Below the pieces are notes generated by a model, which worked only from the letters and a program-made list of their open reading frames with translations, was not told the origin of the DNA and made no database searches. A stretch of 64,000 nucleotides of DNA from Pararhizobium sp. IMCC21322 (GTDB lineage: Bacteria; Pseudomonadota; Alphaproteobacteria; Rhizobiales; GCA-2746425): positions 1,650,412-1,714,411 of the forward strand of contig NZ_CP132335.1 in the NCBI RefSeq assembly GCF_030758295.1. The letters are read 5' to 3'. Both the position numbers and the translations under genes were made by a program. Position 1 is the first letter of the stretch. Every line of letters starts with the position of its first letter. This document shows, in pieces, positions 53,340 through 60,891 of the stretch.

Positions 53340-55043
53340 TTACAAATTGCGCTTTTCAATCCAAACCATCTTGCACCATCGCCTAGGATATGTCAGATGA
53401 GCGCGATCATCTATATCGCAGCATGAATAACGCCGCAGTAGCTCAGTGGTAGAGCGCGTCATTGGTAATGACGAGGTCGGGAGTTCAATCCTCCCCTGCG
53501 GCACCATCATATTATTACCGCCTTGAGTTTGGCTTAACAGCTTGAAAGGTAAGGATGTTTTTGGTGTTCTATAACCTTCAATCCGGCGATACTCCAAACG
53601 GTCTGTAAATGCCAATCTTAGGACTGTTTTCTGCAGCATCAAATTGCCGGAATTCCATAGTTTCCAAGGGTTTGACAGGAATTTCAGGGAGAGTTCTAGA
53701 ATTTGCTTTTTGCTCTTCTCCGGATGCTTGCTTTTGGCGAGTTTTTCAGCGGCTAAGAGCTTCTGGCGTTCCAGAGTCGCAATCTTATTTTCGTATGCGG
53801 CAACAACGGAACTGTTTTGCGTATTTACAATCCGGTCAAGAAAACTGTTGATTTCTTTGTCGATCTTTTTTGCTTCGCTGCGCAGACTCTCAACCAACTC
53901 ATTGGCCTGCGTTCTGCGGTGTTCCCATAGTTTTTCGATTATGGCCTTCACCAAACGGAACAGGTTCTCCGTCGGGGTCATGGCTTTTAGGATATCTTCA
54001 AATAGACCTTCAACTTCAGCGCGCGGCAATGATTTGCAATACTCCGCACAGGTTTTGGTTTGGCAGAGGTAATAAGGGTATTCCTTATATTTCCCTTTCG
54101 ACCAACCAGCCGTCAGAGGCTTTGAGCAAGAGCCGCATGCTACAAATCCGCGTAGTGGGAAATCTTCATTGATGTCTTTTCGCGCAGGTGCGTAGGTACC
54201 CGCTTGTAGCCGATGCAAGATTTTCTCGTGCGTCTCAAAAGAGATTATTCCTTCGTGCCGCCCCGGCCGTAAAGAAACATTCCAAGCTTTGGACTCAACA
54301 TAACCCGCGTAAATCGACTTTTTCAAAAGACGCGTGACGGTCATCGGGCGGAGTTTTCCATTCGCCTTGTCCTTTGGATATTTGGGCTGGCTTTCAAGGA
54401 AGCGTTGTACTTCCGCTTGCATCGCAAACCGCCCCGATGCAAACCCCTCAAGCGCTTCCCGCAAAATTGACGCCTGAGGTTCGTCAAAAACAAGTTCTTT
54501 CCCTCCGTTTGGGGATTTCACATATTTGTAACCGACAGCGGCACGATTAACCCAAAAACCTTGCTCCATCCGCGCCTTCATTTTTTGCGATACTTGGCGG
54601 GCATTTTGTTCCCGTTCAAGCGTTCCCGTCGCGGCCAATATGGTCTCTAGAAACTTTCCTTCCGGCGTGTCTTCAAATTTGAAGTTCAGGCAGATGCGAA
54701 TGGCATTGCGCTTTAGCATTTCACGTCGCAAGGCCAAGTGAAATTCGGTATCACGTGCATAGCGCTTGAGGTCATCAAAGATCACCAGATAGCGTTTGTG
54801 TGGGTTCGCATCCAGATGCGCCAACAAATTGACCATGCCTGAGCGCTTCATGAAGTTACCGCCACCTGTCATCGTATCAGGAAAAACGGCTTCAACAGGG
54901 CACCCCAATTGCTGTGCCTCTTGGCGGCAACGATGCTCTTGAGTGTCTAGACCTGACCCGTCGTTTTCCTGTTTTTTGCCAGAAACCCGACAATATAGGA
55001 GGGCGGCGTCGGGTATGATTATTTTTTCGCTTGTTTGACTCAT
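53340..55043 (-). CDS. Large serine recombinase (element integrase) reading into the tRNA gene
   Basis: This is the site-specific recombinase of the element. The N-terminal resolvase domain has the nucleophile Ser21 in YCRVSGKK. The recombinase domain follows (GYKYV to RLLKKSIYAGYV region, about 175-250). A zinc ribbon has CGSC near residue 306 and Cys pairs further on (CQTKTCAEYC), and a coiled coil lies at about 375-440. From about residue 513 the frame is encoded by the antisense of tRNA-Thr and then by host DNA, giving the artefactual-looking tail VPQGRIELPTSS. The integrated copy therefore has a replaced C-terminus. It overlaps the upstream gene by four bases (ATGA). Confidence 0.9.
   Translation of the reverse strand: MSQTSEKIIIPDAALLYCRVSGKKQENDGSGLDTQEHRCRQEAQQLGCPVEAVFPDTMTGGGNFMKRSGMVNLLAHLDANPHKRYLVIFDDLKRYARDTEFHLALRREMLKRNAIRICLNFKFEDTPEGKFLETILAATGTLEREQNARQVSQKMKARMEQGFWVNRAAVGYKYVKSPNGGKELVFDEPQASILREALEGFASGRFAMQAEVQRFLESQPKYPKDKANGKLRPMTVTRLLKKSIYAGYVESKAWNVSLRPGRHEGIISFETHEKILHRLQAGTYAPARKDINEDFPLRGFVACGSCSKPLTAGWSKGKYKEYPYYLCQTKTCAEYCKSLPRAEVEGLFEDILKAMTPTENLFRLVKAIIEKLWEHRRTQANELVESLRSEAKKIDKEINSFLDRIVNTQNSSVVAAYENKIATLERQKLLAAEKLAKSKHPEKSKKQILELSLKFLSNPWKLWNSGNLMLQKTVLRLAFTDRLEYRRIEGYRTPKTSLPFKLLSQTQGGNNMMVPQGRIELPTSSLPMTRSTTELLRRYSCCDIDDRAHLTYPRRWCKMVWIEKRNL
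53432..53506 (+). tRNA. tRNA-Thr (GGT anticodon)
   Basis: A full cloverleaf can be drawn: acceptor GCCGCAG with CTGCGGC, D-stem GCTC/GAGC, anticodon stem CGTCA/TGACG around loop TTGGTAA with anticodon GGT, and T-arm with GTTCAATC. An encoded ACCA end completes it at 53506. It reads Thr codon ACC. The 3' end is the junction with an integrated element. Confidence 0.95.
53490..53520. other. Probable left attachment junction (attL) at the tRNA-Thr 3' end
   Basis: The integrase gene of the element abuts the tRNA 3' end, and its frame runs through the tRNA on the other strand. Element and host therefore meet within or just after the last bases of the tRNA. The exact core cannot be set because the right-hand copy is outside the window. 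Confidence 0.45.
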
Positions 55044-55411
55044 GGATGACCTCCTTCGCTCTCAGGCAAGCCGTCTTTGTGCGCTCTACCTTCAAATCGT
55101 TGTCTTATTGAATTTTCCGATTCTATCAGACCAGCCAAATCCAGGGTAGAAATATGCCCCAATGTGCCTTTTTGCTCACAGGCTTGCTGCACAGGATGGG
55201 TGCCAAAGCCGAGATCAACAAAGGCAGTGACAATGTTGCATAAAATCTCGATGAATTCGCGTTTTTGATCGTCTGTCAGATCGCTATCTTCAAGCAAATG
55301 AGCGAATTCCTGCCAGTCTATTGTCAGGGGGGAAAACTGTACCGCGTCATTCCCCGGTGCAGAGTGTGCCGCCGGTGATTTGTCCGAGTTTGGGGGGGTG
55401 TTTTGTTTCAT
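55040..55411 (-). CDS. Small protein of the recombinase operon
   Basis: This 123-residue acidic protein precedes the integrase with an ATGA overlap, so the two are coupled. Its central segment DWQEFAHLLEDSDLTDDQKR and DLGFGTHPVQQA resembles proteins that I recall next to serine recombinases in alphaproteobacteria. It has no evident helix-turn-helix. A directionality or accessory factor is possible, but no function is known. Confidence 0.65.
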   Translation of the reverse strand: MKQNTPPNSDKSPAAHSAPGNDAVQFSPLTIDWQEFAHLLEDSDLTDDQKREFIEILCNIVTAFVDLGFGTHPVQQACEQKGTLGHISTLDLAGLIESENSIRQRFEGRAHKDGLPESEGGHP

Positions 55412-55478
55412 GTCAACATGCCTCTCGATAAGTTAGTTTACTTGTTTGATCTCCTTTTCAATTCAAACAAAAGAGAAC

Positions 55479-55507
55479 ATAATAGGAACATTGTCCTATT
55501 AAATCAA
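55479..55507 (-). promoter_or_regulatory. Promoter of the recombinase operon with palindromic operator
   Basis: On the minus strand TTGATT (-35) and TATTAT (-10) are separated by exactly 17 bases, close to the ideal sigma-70 promoter. The spacer and -10 are covered by a palindrome: TAATAGGA (55480-55487) and TCCTATTA (55494-55501), a perfect 8-bp inverted repeat with 6 bases between. A repressor bound there would block RNA polymerase. No repressor gene is seen in the window. Confidence 0.75.
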
Positions 55508-55571
55508 GTAAAAACGGCGTAATATTGTTGCGTTTTCAGTTAGTTATGAAAATAAACCGTGCCGGACGCAC

Positions 55572-55907
55572 TCACCCAGGCTTATCAATAAGCCCTTCGC
55601 CAAATTGCTCTTTGATACTGTGAAGTTCACCGATGGCGTGCAACAGCAGCTCCCAGCGCAGGCATTGATTCATTGGCAATCGCCCGGCAGGACAATGATA
55701 ATCAAGACACATTGCTTCGGCGCGTCCGATGTGACCCAAATCGTGCGTTTGCTCGTTTTCTATTCGGCGTACTGTATCGTGAGCCTCATTGAGATAGTGA
55801 ACGGCGCTTTGACGTATCCCGAATAACTCCAGGTGAGATTGCGTCACTGGCAGGGCCATGTTTTTTCCGTTTGGCAAATCAACCTTGGCGAAGAAAATAT
55901 CTCTCAT
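55572..55907 (-). CDS. Unrecognised 111-residue protein of the element
   Basis: I do not recognise this family. It is soluble, with a His- and Cys-containing middle (HDLGHIGRAEAMCLDYHCPAG) and a helical C-terminal half. The gene follows the 205-residue gene by 12 bases with GGGAG before its ATG. It sits between the recombinase operon and the basic-protein genes, in the same direction as both. It may belong to a transfer or regulatory module. Confidence 0.6.
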   Translation of the reverse strand: MRDIFFAKVDLPNGKNMALPVTQSHLELFGIRQSAVHYLNEAHDTVRRIENEQTHDLGHIGRAEAMCLDYHCPAGRLPMNQCLRWELLLHAIGELHSIKEQFGEGLIDKPG

Positions 55908-55919
55908 GATGGTGTCTCC

Positions 55920-56537
55920 CTATTGCGACTGAGTGCGCGTTCGCCTTTGGGCTTGCCCGTCTTCTTTTCTTTCTCTTCGGCTGTAGGAACGTGATTCAGG
56001 AGTATAATGCTGCTTCTCAGTCTCCTTGGCCCACTGGTAGAAGTCTTTTCCCTCTTTGGCTTTGAATGATTCTGCGATGACGCGTTTAGCGCCCGCTTCG
56101 CTAATCCCGAGATCTTGTGCGTAATCCACAGCCGCTTTATCCAGGGCGCGGTAGAGAGGGATGTCACCGTCTTCTATCCGTATGCCGATATTAATCGCGT
56201 AAGCATGCCCTTTGCTTTTTTCGAGGTCAGTCAGCGTTGCCTCTCTGTCCTGCAGGACCTTCAGGTTGGCTTTCATGGTTAGGTCGTAACGCGAGGCATA
56301 GACATCCCTGATGATAATCTCGGCTTTCATGGCGTCGAAAGGTTGATGGCGGGCGAACGTTTGGGAAAAATCGGTGAGCACGTCCTTGAACTTGCCGGAA
56401 TGCAATATCTCCCGGTGCGTGATTTCCGTGAGGTTCCAAACAACCTGAAACTGCGAACCTGTCAGGCTGCGGCCAGTCTTGCTCTCCATTGCGCGTTGAA
56501 AGCCAGCCATGTCGTTTTCCGTATTGGTGATGTTCAT
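55920..56537 (-). CDS. Unrecognised 205-residue protein with basic C-terminus
   Basis: This is a soluble, mostly helical protein. Its last 30 residues are rich in Arg, Lys, Gln and Ser (SYSRRERKEDGQAQRRTRTQ), a probable nucleic-acid-binding tail. AAAGGAG lies well placed before the ATG at 56537. It is flanked by another basic protein gene on one side and by the 111-residue gene on the other, in one leftward run. A relaxosome or DNA-processing role is possible, by position only. Confidence 0.6.
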   Translation of the reverse strand: MNITNTENDMAGFQRAMESKTGRSLTGSQFQVVWNLTEITHREILHSGKFKDVLTDFSQTFARHQPFDAMKAEIIIRDVYASRYDLTMKANLKVLQDREATLTDLEKSKGHAYAINIGIRIEDGDIPLYRALDKAAVDYAQDLGISEAGAKRVIAESFKAKEGKDFYQWAKETEKQHYTPESRSYSRRERKEDGQAQRRTRTQSQ

Positions 56538-56559
56538 CTTGTTCTCCTTTGGCTTTTGA

Positions 56560-57066
56560 TTAGCGGTCGCGGCTCAGTCTGCGAGACTGCCCGCGCGGTT
56601 GATTTTCCGTTTGATCTGCTTGGCGACGATCTGCGGAACGTTTGAATTCCTGCCTGCTTTTGTCGCGCTTTTCATTGCGCTCATGGACAACATCCAAAAA
56701 ACTGCCGAGCTCGGTTTTTTCCCGGCCGTCAATTGAGCTCAAACGGCGGGCGTGGTCGTGTTGAACCTCCCGGTGCGCCTGGCGTTTTAAGCTCTGCTGA
56801 TTGAACCGATCCGTACCAAAGAGCTTGAGAGTATGGTCTTTGGTTTTCGCGCCCGCTTTGTCGATGAGCGTTTTAAGCCGCTTTGCAACGCGGGCGTCAT
56901 ATTCGCCATAGTATTTTTGTGATGTGAGGCGTGTTTCATTTTTGTAGCGGCTGGTAATTTCATTGGCCTTGTCCCAGTCACCGGGTTGTCGCAAAATCTG
57001 CGCCTGCCTGCGCAAGGCGCGCAGTTCAAATTGCCGTTTTATGTCGTCTGAAGTATCAGAGCACAT
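56560..57066 (-). CDS. Basic coiled-coil-like protein, possible DNA-processing accessory
   Basis: This 168-residue protein is very rich in Arg and Lys, especially in its second half (HREVQHDHARRLSSIDGREK; RQADQTENQPRGQSRRLSRD). It is hydrophilic and probably helical, with no clear catalytic motif. It leads the leftward run ending in the 111-residue gene. Such proteins often accompany relaxases or coupling proteins, but no relaxase is seen here. Confidence 0.6.
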   Translation of the reverse strand: MCSDTSDDIKRQFELRALRRQAQILRQPGDWDKANEITSRYKNETRLTSQKYYGEYDARVAKRLKTLIDKAGAKTKDHTLKLFGTDRFNQQSLKRQAHREVQHDHARRLSSIDGREKTELGSFLDVVHERNEKRDKSRQEFKRSADRRQADQTENQPRGQSRRLSRDR

Positions 57067-57129
57067 GAGGAAATATTCCTTCTGCTGTTTTTATTGCGTT
57101 GGCGAATCCGTTTGTGGTATTCTCAAAAG

Positions 57130-57390
57130 GTGAGAAGTTTCAGCGATATAGATGATGTTGACGAGTGGCTGGAACCGATGGATTACAGCGGTTTCTGGTA
57201 CGCAATTGCGCCGTTTGATCTGGACATCATGACCAAGGAGCATTGTGACCAGCAGATCAGGGAGACCAATGTTTCCGCCGCTGTAGTGCTGAACGTCATG
57301 AAGAACTTTGCCCGGCAAGAATTGACGGAAAAACTCGATCTTGACCACCGCATGCCGACCCCCTGGGTGAAACTGGCAACCAGCCATTAG
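57130..57390 (+). CDS. Small acidic rightward protein
   Basis: This 86-residue acidic protein starts at GTG 57130 in my choice; a TTG 36 bases upstream is possible but has no ribosome site. It reads SFSDIDDVDEWLEPMDYSGF at the N-terminus and is rich in Asp, Glu, Trp and Tyr. It lies in the only rightward frame between the two leftward operons, ending against the last gene of the membrane operon with a 4-base overlap. No family is recognised; it could be regulatory. Confidence 0.5.
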   Translation: MRSFSDIDDVDEWLEPMDYSGFWYAIAPFDLDIMTKEHCDQQIRETNVSAAVVLNVMKNFARQELTEKLDLDHRMPTPWVKLATSH

Positions 57391-57635
57391 CCCCTCTCGC
57401 TTTGTTGCTTGAAGAATTTGAAGCGCGGGCAATTGCCATCACCGGGATGAATGGTGATTTCAGTGCGGAAATTCGTATAGGTGCAGCGCGTATATTGCCG
57501 TTCGGCAAACGGATCATTGCCGCCATCACTGTAAAAATCATACGACCAGTTGAGATAAGGCGTGCCAAAAACCAGATAGATTGCGACGAGCGCTGCCGGA
57601 AAAATCAGCCACGGGAAAAAACGCAAAATCCTCAT
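57387..57635 (-). CDS. Small membrane protein after the coupling ATPase
   Basis: This 82-residue protein has one N-terminal helix (residues 4-24, ILRFFPWLIFPAALVAIYLVF) and a Cys-containing soluble tail with CTYTNF and GNCPRF. It starts in an ATGA overlap with the ATPase gene. The single helix is an inner-membrane anchor, and the tail would be periplasmic with the two cysteines able to form a disulfide. It closes the seven-gene operon. Confidence 0.65.
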   Translation of the reverse strand: MRILRFFPWLIFPAALVAIYLVFGTPYLNWSYDFYSDGGNDPFAERQYTRCTYTNFRTEITIHPGDGNCPRFKFFKQQSERG

Positions 57636-59104
57636 GCCTGCCACCCGTCATAGTTGGGCAGTACCACCTTGTAGTCGGGCGGTAATATCTTTCCGCCTTC
57701 GTTCGGATTGCCTGACAAATCAGCGGAGAGGGGGAAGAAGTTATTCTGCCGCACTTTCTTGCAATGGAGAGTGGGTTGGCCCGGGATGAATATAATTTGC
57801 TGGTCAGCCGGGAGGCTTTGGAGTTGATCAGCGGTGAACAGGCGTTCTTTGCCTAAATTGATTGTTCTTGAAACGTCGGGTTTGCCCGAGCTTTCATTGA
57901 TGCTGTAACTGACATTCTCAACATCACCGATGGCTTTTGAAATGGTCTCGGCTGCCTGGTTGGTAATTTGCAGATACTGGATGGCGCAATTATCTTCCAA
58001 GGTCGCAACTATTTTCACGCCGTTTTGACGTTCCAAGTCCGCTTTTGATTGGGCCAGATACAAGACCTGCAATCCGAACGATCTAAAGATCGTGACATTC
58101 TTAATGATGTCCTTGGCCGGAGTGTTTGCTACCTCATCGAAAATCAAAATCGTGCGCCCACACTCGCCGGACATCTGGGCATTCAGAAAGGCGTTGAAAG
58201 TCAGCCCATAATAAATACTGAGGTTGGCGGCATTTCTGGCATTTTGGCAGACACATACAATGTAGTTTTCTTTCAGCAATTGCTCATGGGTGATGTCCTC
58301 ATTCTGTCCAACTTCGTGAAGGGGCCCGCCTTCCATGAAGATCGAGAAGGCCGAGAGCGCTGCCAAAATATGCTGGCTGTAATGCTCGGGATTATCGGCG
58401 TGCATTTGCAGTATTTGTCTGGCGCGGTTTTTGGTCAGCGGCGTGCCTTCTTCCGCTTCAATCTCGAGCGCGCTGTGCCATAGATCAGGATCAGCAATCA
58501 GGCTGGCTATTCCGCCCGGTGTGGCGTTATCGGGGCTGTGCGCTAGCAGGATTAATATCGCAACGATAACAAGCTCTCTTGGTGATTGCCGAAAATAGAA
58601 ATTGCGGGGTTCGTTGTCGGGCTCATTTATAAAAACCTTGCTGACACTCTCAATTTCCAGCATCAGATTGGGCGAGTTTTCCCGGTGGGCAGCAATCAAA
58701 TTGCTAAACGGATTGACGCGCACACGATGAGGATAGGTCTTGCCCATCGACCCGCTATCATCAATGACCGCAAAATTGCGCCCGTATTTCAGGCACAAAT
58801 CTGCGATCTGGTAGGCCACTTCCGGCTTCACATCGTTGATGATCTGCCCCCGTGTGCTATCTGCCAGCAACGACAAAATCGCCGATATCGTGACACAAGT
58901 GGTCTTGCCTGATCCTGCGCCACCATAGACGAGCCAGGACAGGGTGGTGTTCGGCTCATAGATAGGCGTTTCATCCTCAAGAGTGAGGCCGATTACCCGC
59001 CGGATTTCTCGGTTTTCTGCCGCTATCTTCCGCACATCTTTGCGGGTCAGTCCAAACGGGTTTTTAAGATGCTGGAGAATGCTTTTGTGGCGTTTTCGCA
59101 TCAC
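57632..59104 (-). CDS. VirD4/TraG-type coupling ATPase lacking its own membrane anchor
   Basis: This 490-residue AAA-type ATPase has Walker A GGAGSGKTT at residues 61-69, Walker B TILIFDE at 318-324 and a conserved Gln in YLAQSKADLE at about 353. It fits the TraG/VirD4 family, which brings DNA or protein substrate to type IV secretion. Full-length relatives have two N-terminal transmembrane helices; here the first 50 residues are basic and hydrophilic with none. Flanking small membrane proteins may supply the anchor. Overlaps of four bases with both neighbours show strong coupling. The family is firm; the substrate is unknown. Confidence 0.85.
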   Translation of the reverse strand: MMRKRHKSILQHLKNPFGLTRKDVRKIAAENREIRRVIGLTLEDETPIYEPNTTLSWLVYGGAGSGKTTCVTISAILSLLADSTRGQIINDVKPEVAYQIADLCLKYGRNFAVIDDSGSMGKTYPHRVRVNPFSNLIAAHRENSPNLMLEIESVSKVFINEPDNEPRNFYFRQSPRELVIVAILILLAHSPDNATPGGIASLIADPDLWHSALEIEAEEGTPLTKNRARQILQMHADNPEHYSQHILAALSAFSIFMEGGPLHEVGQNEDITHEQLLKENYIVCVCQNARNAANLSIYYGLTFNAFLNAQMSGECGRTILIFDEVANTPAKDIIKNVTIFRSFGLQVLYLAQSKADLERQNGVKIVATLEDNCAIQYLQITNQAAETISKAIGDVENVSYSINESSGKPDVSRTINLGKERLFTADQLQSLPADQQIIFIPGQPTLHCKKVRQNNFFPLSADLSGNPNEGGKILPPDYKVVLPNYDGWQA

Positions 59105-59400
59105 AGCATCCCCGCTTTTACAAGATCTTCGCGGCTGGCAAGTTTGGCATTGTGGGGCGCTGGCCGGGTAAGCATGTCGTCCCGAACGGCGTCGTTCTGC
59201 CGTAATTTAAGGGCGGCTGAAATTGCCTTGCCAATCAATCCGGCAGCGGACAGATAACAGCAGATGCTTAAAAAGCCGAACGCCCACCAGTGCGGATCAG
59301 TGGGGTACACAACGTAACCCGCCAAGATCAAAAAACAGCCATAGGCAATCATCAGATTGATCTTTGCAACGTCGCGCCATGAGCTATTGAGTTCTTGCAT
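59101..59400 (-). CDS. Two-helix membrane protein
   Basis: This 99-residue protein has two hydrophobic segments (about residues 15-34 and 42-62, with PTDPHWW between). The ATG at 59400 has AAGGAG at good spacing; a longer frame lacks a ribosome site. Its end overlaps the ATPase start by four bases, and its start overlaps the previous gene by 17 bases. By size and topology it could be the missing N-terminal membrane part of the coupling ATPase. Confidence 0.65.
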   Translation of the reverse strand: MQELNSSWRDVAKINLMIAYGCFLILAGYVVYPTDPHWWAFGFLSICCYLSAAGLIGKAISAALKLRQNDAVRDDMLTRPAPHNAKLASREDLVKAGML

Positions 59401-59770
59401 GTGAGGCTCCTTTCTTCGACGCAGCAATGCGCGGCGTGATCTCGTCCCGGAGCCGATCAAGAGTCTTATAATCACCCCAGACTACGTTTCCCTGCTTGGC
59501 AGAAATGAGCTCGCGCGAGATGAATTTCAGTTGGCCGACCTGAAATCCGGCGAAGACGGAAATTGCGGTAACGCCTGCTATTGTGATAATTTCGACGGGG
59601 TACAAAAGATCACCGAAGGCGACCACAAAACCAATCGCAGCGACCCCGAAGAAAGCAAATGCAAAGCGGAATGGCCGATCCGTATCCACGTGATCCAGGC
59701 TTGAAATGGAATAGCTTGTCCGATGCGTTTTGACGGTATCGGTCCCAATGCGCACATACCCCAAAATCAT
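59384..59770 (-). CDS. Small membrane protein, possibly DUF6232-like
   Basis: This 128-residue protein has a short N-terminal beta region (MILGYVRIGTDTVK, then ISSLDHVDTDR), two helices (about residues 39-60 and 64-84), and a soluble tail with GNVVWGDYKTLDRL. The arrangement resembles DUF6232-type proteins, in my recollection. GGGAGG precedes the ATG at 59770. It overlaps the genes on both sides and belongs to the operon. Confidence 0.6.
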   Translation of the reverse strand: MILGYVRIGTDTVKTHRTSYSISSLDHVDTDRPFRFAFAFFGVAAIGFVVAFGDLLYPVEIITIAGVTAISVFAGFQVGQLKFISRELISAKQGNVVWGDYKTLDRLRDEITPRIAASKKGASHARTQ

Positions 59771-60300
59771 TGAAACCTCCCGGCGCAAACGGGGGAGGAC
59801 AAAGCCGCAAAAAGCTCTGCGTCCAGATTGCGGATTTTAGACGGGGTGATGAGCCGTGCCGAGCCGGCGTAGAGCGCCCAAGGCATACGGTCTTCCAGTT
59901 GGACGTTAACAGCGCATTTGCAGGATGATGAGGCGTGTGCCGCCGCATTTTTGAGGCGCGCATTATATGCGTCTTTCAGTTCTTGATTTTGTTTTTCAAT
60001 CTGTCCCGCCAGCGGGTTCTGAAACAATGGCTCCACGATATTACAAAGCTGCTTGCCTTCCGGCCCGGCAAACATACCAATGATGCTATTGCAATCCGGG
60101 GTTGGAACAGGCGTTTGGAGAGTTGGCGCATCTTGCTTCGCCGCCAGAACAAGAGCTTGTTCACAGCGCGGCAAAAATCTGGACTTTTCGATTGTGCGTG
60201 CGCCAATAATCTGTCCGCCGATAAAGAGGGCAAACACCCCATATGCGACACCCGTCAAAACCAAGCCGCCGCCGCCGGGAAGTGTGTTCAGATCAAACAT
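59767..60300 (-). CDS. One-helix membrane protein with cysteine-rich tail
   Basis: This 177-residue protein has one N-terminal helix (about residues 11-33) and a periplasmic tail with six or so cysteines, including CKCAV, SPVCAG and PDCNS, likely disulfide-bonded. A region of about 90-115 (IEKQNQELKDAYNARLKN) may be coiled coil. It starts directly after the previous stop (TAAATG) with AGGAG upstream. It is part of the operon around the ATPase. Confidence 0.6.
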   Translation of the reverse strand: MFDLNTLPGGGGLVLTGVAYGVFALFIGGQIIGARTIEKSRFLPRCEQALVLAAKQDAPTLQTPVPTPDCNSIIGMFAGPEGKQLCNIVEPLFQNPLAGQIEKQNQELKDAYNARLKNAAAHASSSCKCAVNVQLEDRMPWALYAGSARLITPSKIRNLDAELFAALSSPVCAGRFQ

Positions 60301-60891
60301 TTATTGCTCCTGTTTCTTTGCGCCTATCTCCATTTTGCCGAAACGACAGTGAGAAAAAGCGGCAGCACCTAAGGCATCACGCGTGACGCCGAGCGCGGTC
60401 ATTTCCGATTGGGGAATGCTGGTGAGGTCAGCATAAACGGGGGTGGCAACAGAGTTCTTGTTGGCAAGATCGATGCGACGCGTGACCGTTCCTGTGCCGA
60501 AATTTACGTAGCACCACTGTCTTTGAATTTTGCCATCGACGACATCATGCGCGGTGGCAAAGGATGTGCCGGTTATGATGACCAGACCGCTATCATTCCA
60601 TTTTACTTTCTGAAAAAATGAAATGTCTTCTGCATGCGCCAAGGCGTCAGCAAGTTGTTCAATTTCCGGCGCAGGGCGTAATTTTTCGTCCGTCACCCAA
60701 TCGCCAAACCAAGCATATTTAAATTGCTCGAATTTAAGCCGGGCCTCAAAATGCTTGGCGTCCGCAAAGATAATCACCGCAAATATAAATACGGCAAAAG
60801 CCCCAAGCCCTATAATGGCGACGGACTGGCCTGCGCGTATAAGCGCAGACCGTCCTTTCCTTGTCTGTTTCACGGAATGCTCAGCCATCAC
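60301..60891 (-). CDS. One-helix membrane protein of the transfer-like operon
   Basis: This 196-residue protein has one N-terminal helix (about residues 22-43), a basic start (KQTRKGR), and a 150-residue soluble domain with two cysteines (QRQWCYVNF, FSHCRFG). It overlaps the first gene by four bases (ATGA). I do not recognise it. Confidence 0.6.
   Translation of the reverse strand: MMAEHSVKQTRKGRSALIRAGQSVAIIGLGAFAVFIFAVIIFADAKHFEARLKFEQFKYAWFGDWVTDEKLRPAPEIEQLADALAHAEDISFFQKVKWNDSGLVIITGTSFATAHDVVDGKIQRQWCYVNFGTGTVTRRIDLANKNSVATPVYADLTSIPQSEMTALGVTRDALGAAAFSHCRFGKMEIGAKKQEQ

Noticed and set aside
53340-53506. The tail VPQGRIELPTSS of the recombinase as a real protein domain
   Set aside because: It is the known type of peptide produced by translating a tRNA gene in antisense, so it reflects the integration site and not a conserved domain.
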